Assembly (NCBI GenBank): GCA_016125475.1
Contig: WGLR01000006.1
Location: forward strand, 155,990-219,989
DNA from: Betaproteobacteria bacterium
GTDB taxonomy: Bacteria; Pseudomonadota; Gammaproteobacteria; Burkholderiales; Ga0077523
Direction: 5' to 3'
Length of the DNA: 64,000 bases
This document shows positions 28,869 through 39,108 of this stretch, in pieces (positions within the stretch are counted from its first letter, which is position 1; each line of letters opens with the position of its first letter). The translations under genes and the position numbers were made by a program. The notes beneath the pieces are model-generated. The model saw only the letters and a list, made by a program, of their open reading frames with translations. It had not been told where the DNA came from and ran no database searches.

Positions 28869-30122
28869 GTGACCAGTGAACGACACAGGCAGGTTTCCGT
28901 TCTGGCGGCGAGCACGATCGCGTTCACGGTCTGCTTCGCGATCTGGATGATGTTCGCGGTGATCGGTGTGCCGATCCGCAAGACCCTCGGCCTGAACGCG
29001 ACCGAGTTCGGGCTGCTCACCGCCACGCCGGTTCTCACGGGCGCGCTGTCGCGCGTGCCGCTCGGCATGTGGACGGACCGTTTCGGCGGACGCATCGTCA
29101 TGTTCGTGCTGCTGCTCTCGACGGTGGTGCCGCTGTGGCTCATGTCCTATGCCACGCGCTACTGGCACTTCCTCGTCCTCGGTCTCTTCGTGGGGCTCGC
29201 GGGCGGCTCGTTCTCCGTCGGCACCCCCTACGTCGCACGCTGGTTCCGTGCGGAGAACAAGGGCTTCGCGATGGGCATCTTCGGTGCGGGCAACTCCGGC
29301 GCCGCGCTGACCAAGTTCGTCGCGCCGGCCATCGTCGTGGCTGCCGGGTGGACCGCGGTACCGAAGGTCTACGCGGTCGCGATGCTCGTCACGGCCGTCG
29401 TGTTCTGGTTCATGAGCTACTCGGATCCCGCGCACGCGGTCGGACACCACGTCACGTGGCGGGAGCAGCTGTCAGTGCTGCGCGACCGGCGTGTCTGGAA
29501 GTACTGCCAGTACTACTCGATCGTGTTCGGCGGCTACGTCGCGCTCGCACTCTGGATGGTGCAGTACTACGTCGGCGAGTACGGGTTCGACATCCGGATC
29601 GCGGCCCTGCTCGCGGCCTGCTTCTCGCTCCCGGGCGGCGTCCTGCGGGCCGTCGGTGGATGGCTCTCCGACCGCTACGGAGCGCACCGCGTCACCTGGT
29701 GGGTGCTCTGGGTGAGCTGGATCTGCCTGTTCATCCTCTCGTATCCGCAGACCGACTTCACGGTGGGAACGGTGAACGGTCCGAGGACGTTCCACCTCGG
29801 GCTCGACGTCTGGCTCTTCACGGCGCTGATGTTCGTGATGAGCGTGGCCTGGGCCTTCGGGAAGGCGTCGGTGTTCAAGTACATCGCCGACGACTACCGC
29901 GAAAACATCGGTGTCGTCTCCGGGGTCGTCGGCCTCGCGGGCGGCCTCGGCGGCTTTCTGCTGCCGGTGCTCTTCGGAATCCTGCTGGACCTGACGGGTG
30001 TCCGCTCGAGCTGCTTCATGCTGCTCTACGGCGTCGTCTGGGTCTCGCTCGTCTGGATGTACTTCACCGAGGTGCGGCGCTTCGACGCGGTCGGAAGCGG
30101 CGCGCGCGCCTCTCACACCTGA
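28869..30122 (+). CDS. narK1: Nitrate/nitrite MFS transporter, NarK1 type
   Basis: 12-TM MFS; LGMWTDRFGGRIVM...GLAGGSFSVGTPYVARWF nitrate transporter signature; upstream of narK2-narGHJI. Confidence 0.92.
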   Translation: MTSERHRQVSVLAASTIAFTVCFAIWMMFAVIGVPIRKTLGLNATEFGLLTATPVLTGALSRVPLGMWTDRFGGRIVMFVLLLSTVVPLWLMSYATRYWHFLVLGLFVGLAGGSFSVGTPYVARWFRAENKGFAMGIFGAGNSGAALTKFVAPAIVVAAGWTAVPKVYAVAMLVTAVVFWFMSYSDPAHAVGHHVTWREQLSVLRDRRVWKYCQYYSIVFGGYVALALWMVQYYVGEYGFDIRIAALLAACFSLPGGVLRAVGGWLSDRYGAHRVTWWVLWVSWICLFILSYPQTDFTVGTVNGPRTFHLGLDVWLFTALMFVMSVAWAFGKASVFKYIADDYRENIGVVSGVVGLAGGLGGFLLPVLFGILLDLTGVRSSCFMLLYGVVWVSLVWMYFTEVRRFDAVGSGARASHT

Positions 30123-30138
30123 TCAAGAAGGAGGCAAC

Positions 30139-31524
30139 ATGTCGACGCACGTCCTGTCGCGCTGGGATCCCGAGGATGCCCGGTTCTGGACCGAGGAGGG
30201 TCGGTCCGTCGCGAAGCGCAACCTGTGGATCTCGATTCCCGCCCTCACGCTCGCGTTCGTAGTCTGGATGGTCTGGTCCGCGGTGGTCGTGAATCTCCCG
30301 AACGTGGGGTTCCGCTTCACGACGAACCAGCTCTTCTGGCTCACGGCCCTGCCCGCGCTCTGCGGCGCCACGCTCCGGATCTTCTACTCGTTCATGGTGC
30401 CGATCTTCGGCGGGCGTCGCTGGACCGCGATCTCGACCGCCTCCCTGCTGATCCCCGCGGCCGGCATCGGCTGGGCGGTGCAGGATCCGACGACGGGATA
30501 TCCGACGTTCGTCGTGCTCGCGCTGCTGTGCGGGTTCGGCGGCGGGAACTTCGCGTCGAGCATGTCCAACATCAGCTTCTTCTACCCGAGCGCGCAGAAG
30601 GGCACGGCGCTGGGCCTCAATGCGGGTCTCGGCAATCTGGGCGTGTCGCTCGTGCAGTTCGTCGTGCCGATCGTGATCGGCGTGGGGATCTTCGGACCGA
30701 TCGGCGGCGAGCCTCTCACCTGGCTGAAGGGCAGCGAGACCAAGCTCATCTGGCTCCAGAACGCCGGCTACGTGTGGATTCCGTTCATCGCGGTCGCGAC
30801 GGTCGCGGCGTGGTTCGGCATGAACGACCTCACCACGGCACGCGCGTCCTTCGCGGATCAGGTCGTGATCTTCCGCCGCCAGCACAACTGGCTCATGTGC
30901 TGGCTCTATCTCGGCACCTTCGGCTCGTTCATCGGCTATTCCGCCGGCTTCCCCCTGCTCATCAAGAGCCAGTTCCCGGACGTGGTCCCGCTGCACTACG
31001 CGTGGCTCGGACCGTTCGTCGGTGCGCTGATCCGGCCTGCCGGTGGCTGGCTTGCCGACAAGCTCGGTGGCGCACGCGTGACCTTCTGGAACTTCGTCGT
31101 GATGGCGCTCGCCGTGGTCGGTGTCCTGTACTTCCTGCCGTCCGGTCCGTCCGGTGGCAGCTTCGCCGGATTCCTCGCGATGTTCCTGGTCCTCTTCACC
31201 ACGACCGGGGTCGGCAACGGCAGCACCTTCCGGATGATCCCGATCATCTTCCTGACCGAACACCAGCGCCGGCTGCGCGGCAACGACAGGCCCGCACGCG
31301 AGCAGGCCGTCCGCGAGGCCAACAAGGAGGCCGCGGCGGTGCTCGGCTTCACCTCCGCGATCGGTGCATACGGCGGGTTCTTCATCCCCAAGAGCTACGG
31401 CACCTCCATCGCGATGACCGGCGGACCGGAGGCAGCCCTCTACACCTTCATCGTGTTCTACGTGACCTGCATCGCGATGACGTGGTGGTACTACGCGCGC
31501 CGCAATGCGCCCATGCCGTGCTGA
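30139..31524 (+). CDS. narK2: Nitrate/nitrite MFS transporter, NarK2 type
   Basis: GFGGGNFASSMSNISFFYPSAQKGTALGLNAGLGNLGVS nitrate signature. Confidence 0.93.
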   Translation: MSTHVLSRWDPEDARFWTEEGRSVAKRNLWISIPALTLAFVVWMVWSAVVVNLPNVGFRFTTNQLFWLTALPALCGATLRIFYSFMVPIFGGRRWTAISTASLLIPAAGIGWAVQDPTTGYPTFVVLALLCGFGGGNFASSMSNISFFYPSAQKGTALGLNAGLGNLGVSLVQFVVPIVIGVGIFGPIGGEPLTWLKGSETKLIWLQNAGYVWIPFIAVATVAAWFGMNDLTTARASFADQVVIFRRQHNWLMCWLYLGTFGSFIGYSAGFPLLIKSQFPDVVPLHYAWLGPFVGALIRPAGGWLADKLGGARVTFWNFVVMALAVVGVLYFLPSGPSGGSFAGFLAMFLVLFTTTGVGNGSTFRMIPIIFLTEHQRRLRGNDRPAREQAVREANKEAAAVLGFTSAIGAYGGFFIPKSYGTSIAMTGGPEAALYTFIVFYVTCIAMTWWYYARRNAPMPC

Positions 31525-31566
31525 CGGGACGTCGCGCACCGCCGAGAGACTGAGAGGAGCACAACG

Positions 31567-34500
31567 ATGAGTCATTTCCTGGACCGACTGACCTACTTCA
31601 CGCGTGCCGAGGAGCCGTTCTCGGGCGACCACGGAGCCGTGGTGCGCGAGGACCGCACGTGGGAGGACGGCTACCGCAAGCGCTGGCAGCACGACAAGAT
31701 CGTGCGCTCCACGCACGGCACGAACTGCACGGGCTCGTGCAGCTGGAAGATCTACGTGAAGGGCGGGGTCGTCACGTGGGAGACGCAGCAGACCGACTAC
31801 CCCCGCACGCGGCCCGACATGCCCAACCACGAGCCCCGCGGCTGCTCGCGCGGTGCCTCCTACAGCTGGTACCTCTACAGCGCGAACCGGATCAAGTACC
31901 CGATGGTGCGCGGCCGGCTGCTGCGGCTCTGGCGCGAGGCGCGTCGCACGCTGGGGCCCGTGGAGGCCTGGGCCTCGATCGTGGAGGACGACGCGCGGGC
32001 GCGGAGCTACAAGTCGGTGCGCGGGCAGGGCGGCTTCGTGCGCAGCACCTGGGACGAAGTGCAGGAGATCGTCGCCGCGTCGAACGTGTACACGATCCGG
32101 CGCTACGGTCCCGACCGGGTGATCGGCTTCTCGCCGATCCCCGCCATGTCCATGGTGTCGTACGCGGCCGGTTCACGCTACCTGAGCCTCATCGGCGGCG
32201 TGTGCATGAGCTTCTACGACTGGTACTGCGACCTCCCGCCGTCGAGCCCGCAGACGTGGGGCGAGCAGACGGACGTGCCGGAATCGGCCGACTGGTACAA
32301 CTCCACGTTCATCATCGCGTGGGGATCGAACGTGCCCCAGACGCGCACGCCCGACGCGCACTTCTTCACGGAAGTCCGCTACAAGGGGGCCAAGGTCGTC
32401 GCGGTCACACCGGACTACGCGGAGGTCGCCAAGCTCGCGGATCTGTGGATGCACCCGAAGCAGGGGACCGATGCCGCGCTCGCGATGGCGATGGGACACG
32501 TGATCCTGCGCGAGTTCCACGTCGACCGGCAGGCGCCGTACTTCACGGACTACTGTCGCGCCTACACGGACCTGCCCATGCTCGTGCGTCTCGTCGAGCG
32601 AGACGGCCGGTACGTGCCCGACCGCTTCGTGCGTGCCTCCGACTTCGACGACGATGCCGGCGGACGCACGAATGCCGAGTGGAAGACCGTCGGGTGGGAC
32701 GAGATCGGCGAGAGCGTGGTGGTGCCCAACGGCTCGATCGGCTTCCGCTGGCACCAGCGCCCTGACGAGGCCGGGAAGTGGAACATCGAGCAGAAGGCGA
32801 GCTCCGACGGCCGGGACATCCGGCTCGCGCTGAGCCTGATCGAGCGCCGGGACGCGGTCGCGGACGTGGCGTTTCCGTATTACGGCGGGATCGAGACCGC
32901 ACACTTCCACGCCAACGACCAGGGCACGGACGTGCTCGTGCGCAAGGTCCCCGCGAAGCGCATGCGGCTGCGTGACGGCGAGACGCTCGTGGTGAGCGTG
33001 TTCGACCTCCTGTGTGCCAACTACGGCATCGACCGCGGCCTCGGGGGCGAGAACGTCGCGCGCGACTACGGGGACGACGTGCCCTACACGCCCGCGTGGC
33101 AGGAGCGCATCACGGGCGTGAAGGCCGAGGACGTGATCACCGTCGCGCGGCAGTTCGCGGACAACGCCGAGAAGACGCACGGCAAGTCCATGGTCATCAT
33201 CGGCGCCGGCATGAACCACTGGTACCACGCCGACATGAACTACCGCGGCGTGATGAACCTGCTCATGCTCTGCGGCTGCGTGGGGCAGTCGGGCGGCGGC
33301 TGGGCCCATTACGTCGGCCAGGAGAAGCTGCGTCCGCAGACGGGCTGGACCGCGCTCGCGTTCGCGCTCGACTGGCACCGCCCGCCCCGCCAGCAGAACT
33401 CCACGTCGTTCTTCTACGCGCACACCGACCAGTGGCGTTACGAGAAGCTCGACGTGTCCTCGATCCTCTCGCCGCTCGCGGATCGAAGTGCGTTCCACGG
33501 CAGCCTCATCGACTTCAACGTCCGTGCCGAGCGCATGGGCTGGCTCCCCTCCGCGCCGCAGCTGCAGACCAACCCGCTCGAGGTCGGCCGGGAGGCGGCG
33601 GCCTCCGGGAAGGATCCGAAGGACTTCGTCGTGGCGGGTCTGCGCGACGGATCCCTGCGCTTCGCACCCGAGGACCCCGACCATCCGGACAACTTCCCGC
33701 GCAACCTCTTCGTCTGGCGGTCCAACCTCCTCGGCAGCTCGGGGAAGGGACACGAGTACTTCCTGAAGCACCTGCTCGGCACGAGACACGGCGTGCAGGG
33801 CAAGGACCTTGGCGAGGAGGGTGGCGTGCGTCCGCAGGAGGTGCGGTGGCGCGACGCGGCCCCGGAGGGCAAGCTCGACCTGCTCGTCACGCTGGATTTC
33901 CGCATGTCGACGACGTGCCTGTATTCGGACGTCGTCCTGCCGACCGCGACCTGGTACGAGAAGAACGACCTCAACACCTCGGACATGCATCCGTTCATCC
34001 ACCCGCTCTCCGCGGCCGTGGATCCGGTGTGGGAGGCGAGGTCCGACTGGGAGATCTACAAGGGCATCGCGAAGCGCTTCTCCGAGCTCGCGGTCGGTCA
34101 CCTGGGCGTCGAGAAGGACGTGGTCCTCACGCCGCTCATGCACGACACGCCGGGAGAGCTCGCGCAGGCCTTCGACGTCGCGGACTGGAAGCGTGGCGAC
34201 TGTGACCCGGTGCCCGGCAAGACCGCGCCGAACATCACCGTCGTCGAGCGCGACTATCCCAACACGTATCGCAAGTTCACCGCGGTCGGACCCCTGCTCG
34301 CGAAGGCCGGCAACGGCGGCAAGGGCATCGCCTGGAACACCGAGACGGAGGTCGAGAACCTGCGCGCGCTCAACTACCCGGTCACGGAGCCCGGCATCAC
34401 GCAGGGCATGCCGCGCATCGAGACCGACATCGACGCCGCCGAGGTCATCCTCATGCTCGCGCCCGAGACCAACGGGGAAGTGGCGGTGAAGGCATGGCAC

Positions 34501-35316
34501 GCGCTGTCGCGGATCACGGGGCGGGAACACGTGCACCTCGCGATCCCGAAGGAAGACGAGAAGATCCGCTTCCGCGACATCCAGGCCCAGCCGCGCAAGA
34601 TCATCTCGTCGCCGACCTGGTCGGGCATCGAGTCGGAGCACGTGAGCTACAACGCGGGCTACACCAACGTGCACGAGCTCATCCCGTGGCGCACGCTCAC
34701 CGGCCGCCAGCAGTTCTACCAGGATCACAAGTGGATGCTCGCCTTCGGCGAGGCGCTCTGTGCGTACCGGCCGCCCGTGGACCTGAAGACGGTCGAGCCC
34801 ATCGCGGGCAAGCGCAGCAACGGACACCCGGAACTCGCGCTGAACTTCATCACGCCGCACCAGAAGTGGGGGATCCACTCCACGTATACCGACAACCTGC
34901 TGATGCTGACGCTCTCGCGTGGCGGGCCGATCGTCTGGCTGTCGGAGACGGACGCCGCCAAGCTGGGGGTGGCCGACAACGACTGGATCGAGCTCTTCAA
35001 CGTGAACGGCGCGATCACCGCGCGCGCGGTGGTGAGCCAGCGTGTGAAGGAAGGCATGTGCCTCATGTACCACGCACAGGAAAAGATCGTGAACGTTCCG
35101 GGCTCCGAGATCACCGGCTCGCGCGGCGGCATCCACAACTCCGTCACGCGCACCGTGCTGAAGCCCACGCACATGATCGGTGGCTACGCGCAGCTTTCCT
35201 ACGGGTTCAACTACTACGGAACCATCGGCACGAACCGGGACGAGTTCGTGGTCGTGCGCAGGATGGCGAAGGTGGACTGGCTCGACGACGAGGCGGCGAC
35301 CGCCGCCGCGGAGTGA
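31567..35316 (+). CDS. narG: Respiratory nitrate reductase alpha subunit NarG
   Basis: 1249 aa; HGTNCTGSCSWKIYVKGGVVTWETQQTDYP; molybdopterin oxidoreductase. Confidence 0.98.
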   Translation: MSHFLDRLTYFTRAEEPFSGDHGAVVREDRTWEDGYRKRWQHDKIVRSTHGTNCTGSCSWKIYVKGGVVTWETQQTDYPRTRPDMPNHEPRGCSRGASYSWYLYSANRIKYPMVRGRLLRLWREARRTLGPVEAWASIVEDDARARSYKSVRGQGGFVRSTWDEVQEIVAASNVYTIRRYGPDRVIGFSPIPAMSMVSYAAGSRYLSLIGGVCMSFYDWYCDLPPSSPQTWGEQTDVPESADWYNSTFIIAWGSNVPQTRTPDAHFFTEVRYKGAKVVAVTPDYAEVAKLADLWMHPKQGTDAALAMAMGHVILREFHVDRQAPYFTDYCRAYTDLPMLVRLVERDGRYVPDRFVRASDFDDDAGGRTNAEWKTVGWDEIGESVVVPNGSIGFRWHQRPDEAGKWNIEQKASSDGRDIRLALSLIERRDAVADVAFPYYGGIETAHFHANDQGTDVLVRKVPAKRMRLRDGETLVVSVFDLLCANYGIDRGLGGENVARDYGDDVPYTPAWQERITGVKAEDVITVARQFADNAEKTHGKSMVIIGAGMNHWYHADMNYRGVMNLLMLCGCVGQSGGGWAHYVGQEKLRPQTGWTALAFALDWHRPPRQQNSTSFFYAHTDQWRYEKLDVSSILSPLADRSAFHGSLIDFNVRAERMGWLPSAPQLQTNPLEVGREAAASGKDPKDFVVAGLRDGSLRFAPEDPDHPDNFPRNLFVWRSNLLGSSGKGHEYFLKHLLGTRHGVQGKDLGEEGGVRPQEVRWRDAAPEGKLDLLVTLDFRMSTTCLYSDVVLPTATWYEKNDLNTSDMHPFIHPLSAAVDPVWEARSDWEIYKGIAKRFSELAVGHLGVEKDVVLTPLMHDTPGELAQAFDVADWKRGDCDPVPGKTAPNITVVERDYPNTYRKFTAVGPLLAKAGNGGKGIAWNTETEVENLRALNYPVTEPGITQGMPRIETDIDAAEVILMLAPETNGEVAVKAWHALSRITGREHVHLAIPKEDEKIRFRDIQAQPRKIISSPTWSGIESEHVSYNAGYTNVHELIPWRTLTGRQQFYQDHKWMLAFGEALCAYRPPVDLKTVEPIAGKRSNGHPELALNFITPHQKWGIHSTYTDNLLMLTLSRGGPIVWLSETDAAKLGVADNDWIELFNVNGAITARAVVSQRVKEGMCLMYHAQEKIVNVPGSEITGSRGGIHNSVTRTVLKPTHMIGGYAQLSYGFNYYGTIGTNRDEFVVVRRMAKVDWLDDEAATAAAE

Positions 35317-35390
35317 ACGGACATGGACGAAACGACGAACGCGGATTCGCGGCGGGCAGCGCCACGGCCGGACCGCGAAGGAGGCAGGCA

Positions 35391-36923
35391 ATGAAAGTGC
35401 GCGCGCAGATCGGCATGGTGCTCAATCTGGACAAGTGCATCGGTTGCCACACGTGCTCGGTGACGTGCAAGAACGTGTGGACGAACCGGGAAGGCGTGGA
35501 GTACGCGTGGTTCAACAACGTCGAGACGAAGCCCGGCGTGGGCTACCCGCGGGAGTGGGAAAACCAGGAGAAGTGGAACGGCGGCTGGGTGCGCAAGGCG
35601 AACGGCCGCATCGAGCCGAAGCTCGGCAGCCGCCTGCGGCTGCTCATGAAGATCTTCGCGAACCCGAGCCTGCCCGAGATCGACGACTACTACGAACCGT
35701 TCACCTTCGACTACGAGCACCTGCACAAGGCGCCGGAGATGAAGGCGCCGCCCGTCGCGCGGCCGCGCAGCCTCGTGACCGGGCAGCGCATGGAGAAGAT
35801 CGAGTGGGGTCCGAACTGGGAGGAGATCCTCGGCGGGGAGTTCGAGAAGCGCTCTCGGGACGTGAACTTCGAGGCCGTGCAGAAGGACATCTACGGCCAG
35901 TTCGAGAACACGTTCATGATGTACCTGCCCAGGCTCTGCGAACACTGCCTGAACCCCGCGTGCGTGGCCGCGTGTCCGTCCGGGTCGATCTACAAGCGCG
36001 AGGAAGACGGCATCGTGCTCATCGACCAGGACAAGTGCCGCGGCTGGCGCATGTGCGTCTCGGGCTGCCCCTACAAGAAGATCTACTACAACTGGTCGAG
36101 CGGCAAGGCCGAGAAGTGCATCTTCTGCTACCCGCGGATCGAGGCCGGCCAGCCGACCGTGTGTTCCGAGACGTGCGTCGGCCGCATCCGCTATCTCGGC
36201 GTCCTGCTCTACGACGCCGACCGCATCGAGGCCGCCGCCGCGACCGAGGACCCGCGCGACCTGTACGGTGCGCAGCTCTCCGTGTTTCTCGACCCCGAGG
36301 CCGAGGAGGTGCGCGAACAGGCGCGCCGCGACGGCGTGCCGGAGGCGTGGCTCGAGGCCGCGCGCCGTTCCCCCGTCTACAAGATGGCCATGGAGTGGAA
36401 GGTCGCGTTGCCGCTTCACCCCGAGTACCGCACGCTGCCGATGGTCTGGTACGTGCCGCCGCTTTCCCCGATCACGGCGGCAGCGCAGAGCGGACAGGTC
36501 GGCGCGTTCGGTTCGCTGCCGGACGTCCGCAGTCTGCGGATTCCGCTGCGCTATCTCGCGAACCTGCTCACCGCCGGTGACGAGGCGCCCGTCGCGGCCG
36601 CGCTCGAGCGGATGCTCGCGATGCGCGCGTTCATGCGCGATCGCCACGTCGAGAACCGCCGCAACGACGAGGTGCTGCAGCAGACCGGCCTGCGCGAGGA
36701 GGACGTCGAGGAGATGTACCGCTACCTCGCGATCGCGAACTACGAGGACCGCTTCGTGATCCCGACCACGCACCGGGAGTACGCGGAGGATGCGTTCCAC
36801 CTGCGCGGGGAGTGCGGCTTCTCGTTCGGCAACGGCTGCTCCGACGGCACGTCCGGCGGCAGCCTGTTCGGCACGCCGCGGAAGAAGGCGGCGAAGACGA
36901 GCTTCGTCCCCGTGAAATCCTGA
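35391..36923 (+). CDS. narH: Respiratory nitrate reductase beta subunit NarH
   Basis: Multiple ferredoxin-type Cys clusters including CRGWRMCVSGCPYKKIYYNW. Confidence 0.98.
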   Translation: MKVRAQIGMVLNLDKCIGCHTCSVTCKNVWTNREGVEYAWFNNVETKPGVGYPREWENQEKWNGGWVRKANGRIEPKLGSRLRLLMKIFANPSLPEIDDYYEPFTFDYEHLHKAPEMKAPPVARPRSLVTGQRMEKIEWGPNWEEILGGEFEKRSRDVNFEAVQKDIYGQFENTFMMYLPRLCEHCLNPACVAACPSGSIYKREEDGIVLIDQDKCRGWRMCVSGCPYKKIYYNWSSGKAEKCIFCYPRIEAGQPTVCSETCVGRIRYLGVLLYDADRIEAAAATEDPRDLYGAQLSVFLDPEAEEVREQARRDGVPEAWLEAARRSPVYKMAMEWKVALPLHPEYRTLPMVWYVPPLSPITAAAQSGQVGAFGSLPDVRSLRIPLRYLANLLTAGDEAPVAAALERMLAMRAFMRDRHVENRRNDEVLQQTGLREEDVEEMYRYLAIANYEDRFVIPTTHREYAEDAFHLRGECGFSFGNGCSDGTSGGSLFGTPRKKAAKTSFVPVKS

Positions 36924-36986
36924 ACACGACGCGCCCGCGGACGCCCGGTGACAGCCTGGCGGACACGGGCCAGAGAGGAGAACGAC

Positions 36987-37676
36987 ATGATGACACTCAA
37001 GGTACTCGCCGCCCTGCTCACGTATCCGACCGAGAAGCTCGTGGCGGCCCTTCCGGACCTGCACGCGGTGATCGCCGACGAGGCGATGCTCCGTACGCAG
37101 GAGCGCCGCGGTCTGCGCGCGTTCATGCAGGCCCTGGGTGAGGAGGACATCTTCGACCTGCAGGAGCGCTACGTCGACACCTTCGACCGAGGCCGCGCCA
37201 CGTCGCTTCACCTGTTCGAACACGTGCACGGCGAATCGCGGGATCGTGGCCAGGCCATGGTCGATCTCGCCCAGGTCTACGAGTCCGCCGGGTATCACCT
37301 GCGCGGGGGCGAACTTCCGGACTTCCTGCCGGCCATGCTCGAGTTCGCGAGCGAGCGTCCCGAGGCCGACGCACGGGCCATGCTCCACGAGTGTGCGCAC
37401 ATCCTCGCCGCCGTCGGTCACGCGCTCGACATCCGGCGCTCGCCCTATCTGGCCGTGTTCGAGGCGCTCCTGGGGTGGCTCGGGCTGCGATCCGCGGCAT
37501 TCGAGGCCGGGCAGGACGCGCCGGAAGCGGACGAACCGTCCCTCGACGAACTCTGGGCAGAGGCGCCGGCGTTCCCCGGTGGCACGGCGTCCTGCAGTGC
37601 GGCCGCGTCGGGCCGTGCGTGCAGCGACAGGGACCGCGTCGCGATGCCGCCGACGAGACGTTCACGGCACGCGTGA
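36987..37676 (+). CDS. narJ: Nitrate reductase molybdenum cofactor assembly chaperone NarJ
   Basis: YVDTFDRGRATSLHLFEHVHGESRDRGQAMVDL TorD/NarJ motif. Confidence 0.96.
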   Translation: MMTLKVLAALLTYPTEKLVAALPDLHAVIADEAMLRTQERRGLRAFMQALGEEDIFDLQERYVDTFDRGRATSLHLFEHVHGESRDRGQAMVDLAQVYESAGYHLRGGELPDFLPAMLEFASERPEADARAMLHECAHILAAVGHALDIRRSPYLAVFEALLGWLGLRSAAFEAGQDAPEADEPSLDELWAEAPAFPGGTASCSAAASGRACSDRDRVAMPPTRRSRHA

Positions 37677-37693
37677 TTCGCAAGGAGACGATC

Positions 37694-38389
37694 ATGGACA
37701 TTTCCGGATACACGCACCAACTGCTCTTCGGCTTCTACCCGTACGTCTGCCTCGCGGTGTTCCTGCTCGGCAGCTGGCTGCGCTTCGACCGCGAGCAGTA
37801 CACGTGGAAGAGCGACTCCTCCCAGCTGCTCCGGCGCGGGCAGCTGCGCCTGGGGTCGAACCTGTTCCACGTCGGCGTGCTGTTCCTGCTGTTCGGGCAC
37901 TTCTTCGGCATGCTGACGCCGCACTGGGTCTACGCGCCGTTCATCACGGCCGGCCAGAAGCAGGTGCTCGCGATGGCGAGCGGGGGTGTCGCCGGCGCGC
38001 TCGCGTTCGCGGGCCTCACGGTCCTGCTGCACAGGCGGCTCGCCGATCCGCGCATCCGCGCCACGAGCCGGCCGACCGACATCGCGATCGTCGTGATCCT
38101 CTGGGTGCAGCTCGCGCTCGGCCTCGCGACGATCCCGCTCTCGGCGCAGCATCTCGACGGCTCGATGATGCTCCGGTTCGCCGAGTGGGCGCAGCACATC
38201 GTGACCTTCCGCGGTGGCGCGGCCGACATGCTCGCCGGTGCCAGCTGGGTGTTCAAGGTGCACATCTTCCTCGGGCTGACGGTGTTCCTGCTGTTCCCGT
38301 TCACGAGGCTCGTCCATGTCTGGAGCGGCTTCGGGGTCGTCGCGTACCTGCGGCGTCCGTACCAGCTCGTCCGTTCGAGGGGGAACTGA
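37694..38389 (+). CDS. narI: Respiratory nitrate reductase gamma subunit NarI
   Basis: 5-TM; YPYVCLAVFLLGSWLRFDREQYTWKSDSSQLL ... HIFLGLTVFLLFPFTRLVHVWS. Confidence 0.97.
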   Translation: MDISGYTHQLLFGFYPYVCLAVFLLGSWLRFDREQYTWKSDSSQLLRRGQLRLGSNLFHVGVLFLLFGHFFGMLTPHWVYAPFITAGQKQVLAMASGGVAGALAFAGLTVLLHRRLADPRIRATSRPTDIAIVVILWVQLALGLATIPLSAQHLDGSMMLRFAEWAQHIVTFRGGAADMLAGASWVFKVHIFLGLTVFLLFPFTRLVHVWSGFGVVAYLRRPYQLVRSRGN

Positions 38390-38390
38390 G

Positions 38391-39062
38391 ATGACGACGG
38401 AACACAGTGAGACTGCGGCGCACGCCCCCGATCCGGAACTCGTCCGGACCCTGCTTCTCGAGCGCGCGCGTGCCGCCGGACTGACGGCGTCCGTTTCCGA
38501 CGACGAGGCGATCGAGACACTGCTCGCCCGCGAGATCGTCGTGCCGGAACCCTCGGAGGAAGAGTGCCGGCGGCACTACGAGCGTCACGTGGCGCGCTAC
38601 TCGACCGGCACGCTCGTGGAGGCGTCACACATCCTGTTCGCGATCCTGCCGGGCATGACGATCCCGCCGGTCCTTGCGCAGGCGGAGGCCACGCTCGCGC
38701 GACTCGGGGCGGATCCGGCAGGCTTCGAGGACGCCGCGAAGGCGTTCTCGAACTGTCCGTCCGGACAGGTGGGCGGCAGCCTCGGGCAGCTGTCGGAAGG
38801 GGATGTCGTCCCGGAACTCGCCCGACACCTGTTCTCGGCGACCGGCACCGGCATCCTGCCGGAGCTCGTCCGGACGAGGCACGGACTCCACGTCGTGCGC
38901 GTCGACCGGCGCGTTCCCGGCCGGGCCGTGCCGTTCGAGGAGATTCGCGACCGTGTGGCCGCCGACCTCGCGGCGCGCGCGTTCGACGTGGCGGGACGGC
39001 AGTACGTGATGCAGCTCTGGCGGCGGCACCTCGGCCAGGCGGACGAGATGCTCGTTCAATGA
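38391..39062 (+). CDS. PpiC-type (parvulin) peptidyl-prolyl cis-trans isomerase
   Basis: VEASHILFAILPG...AFSNCPSGQVGGSLGQLSEGDVVPELA...TRHGLHVVRV. Confidence 0.92.
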   Translation: MTTEHSETAAHAPDPELVRTLLLERARAAGLTASVSDDEAIETLLAREIVVPEPSEEECRRHYERHVARYSTGTLVEASHILFAILPGMTIPPVLAQAEATLARLGADPAGFEDAAKAFSNCPSGQVGGSLGQLSEGDVVPELARHLFSATGTGILPELVRTRHGLHVVRVDRRVPGRAVPFEEIRDRVAADLAARAFDVAGRQYVMQLWRRHLGQADEMLVQ

Positions 39063-39108
39063 TGCGCGGGCGACGGGCGCCGCGCGCACGAACTTCGGAG
39101 AACCGGAT

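Noticed and set aside
32173-35391. 1072-aa minus-strand ORF
   Set aside because: Antisense to narG.
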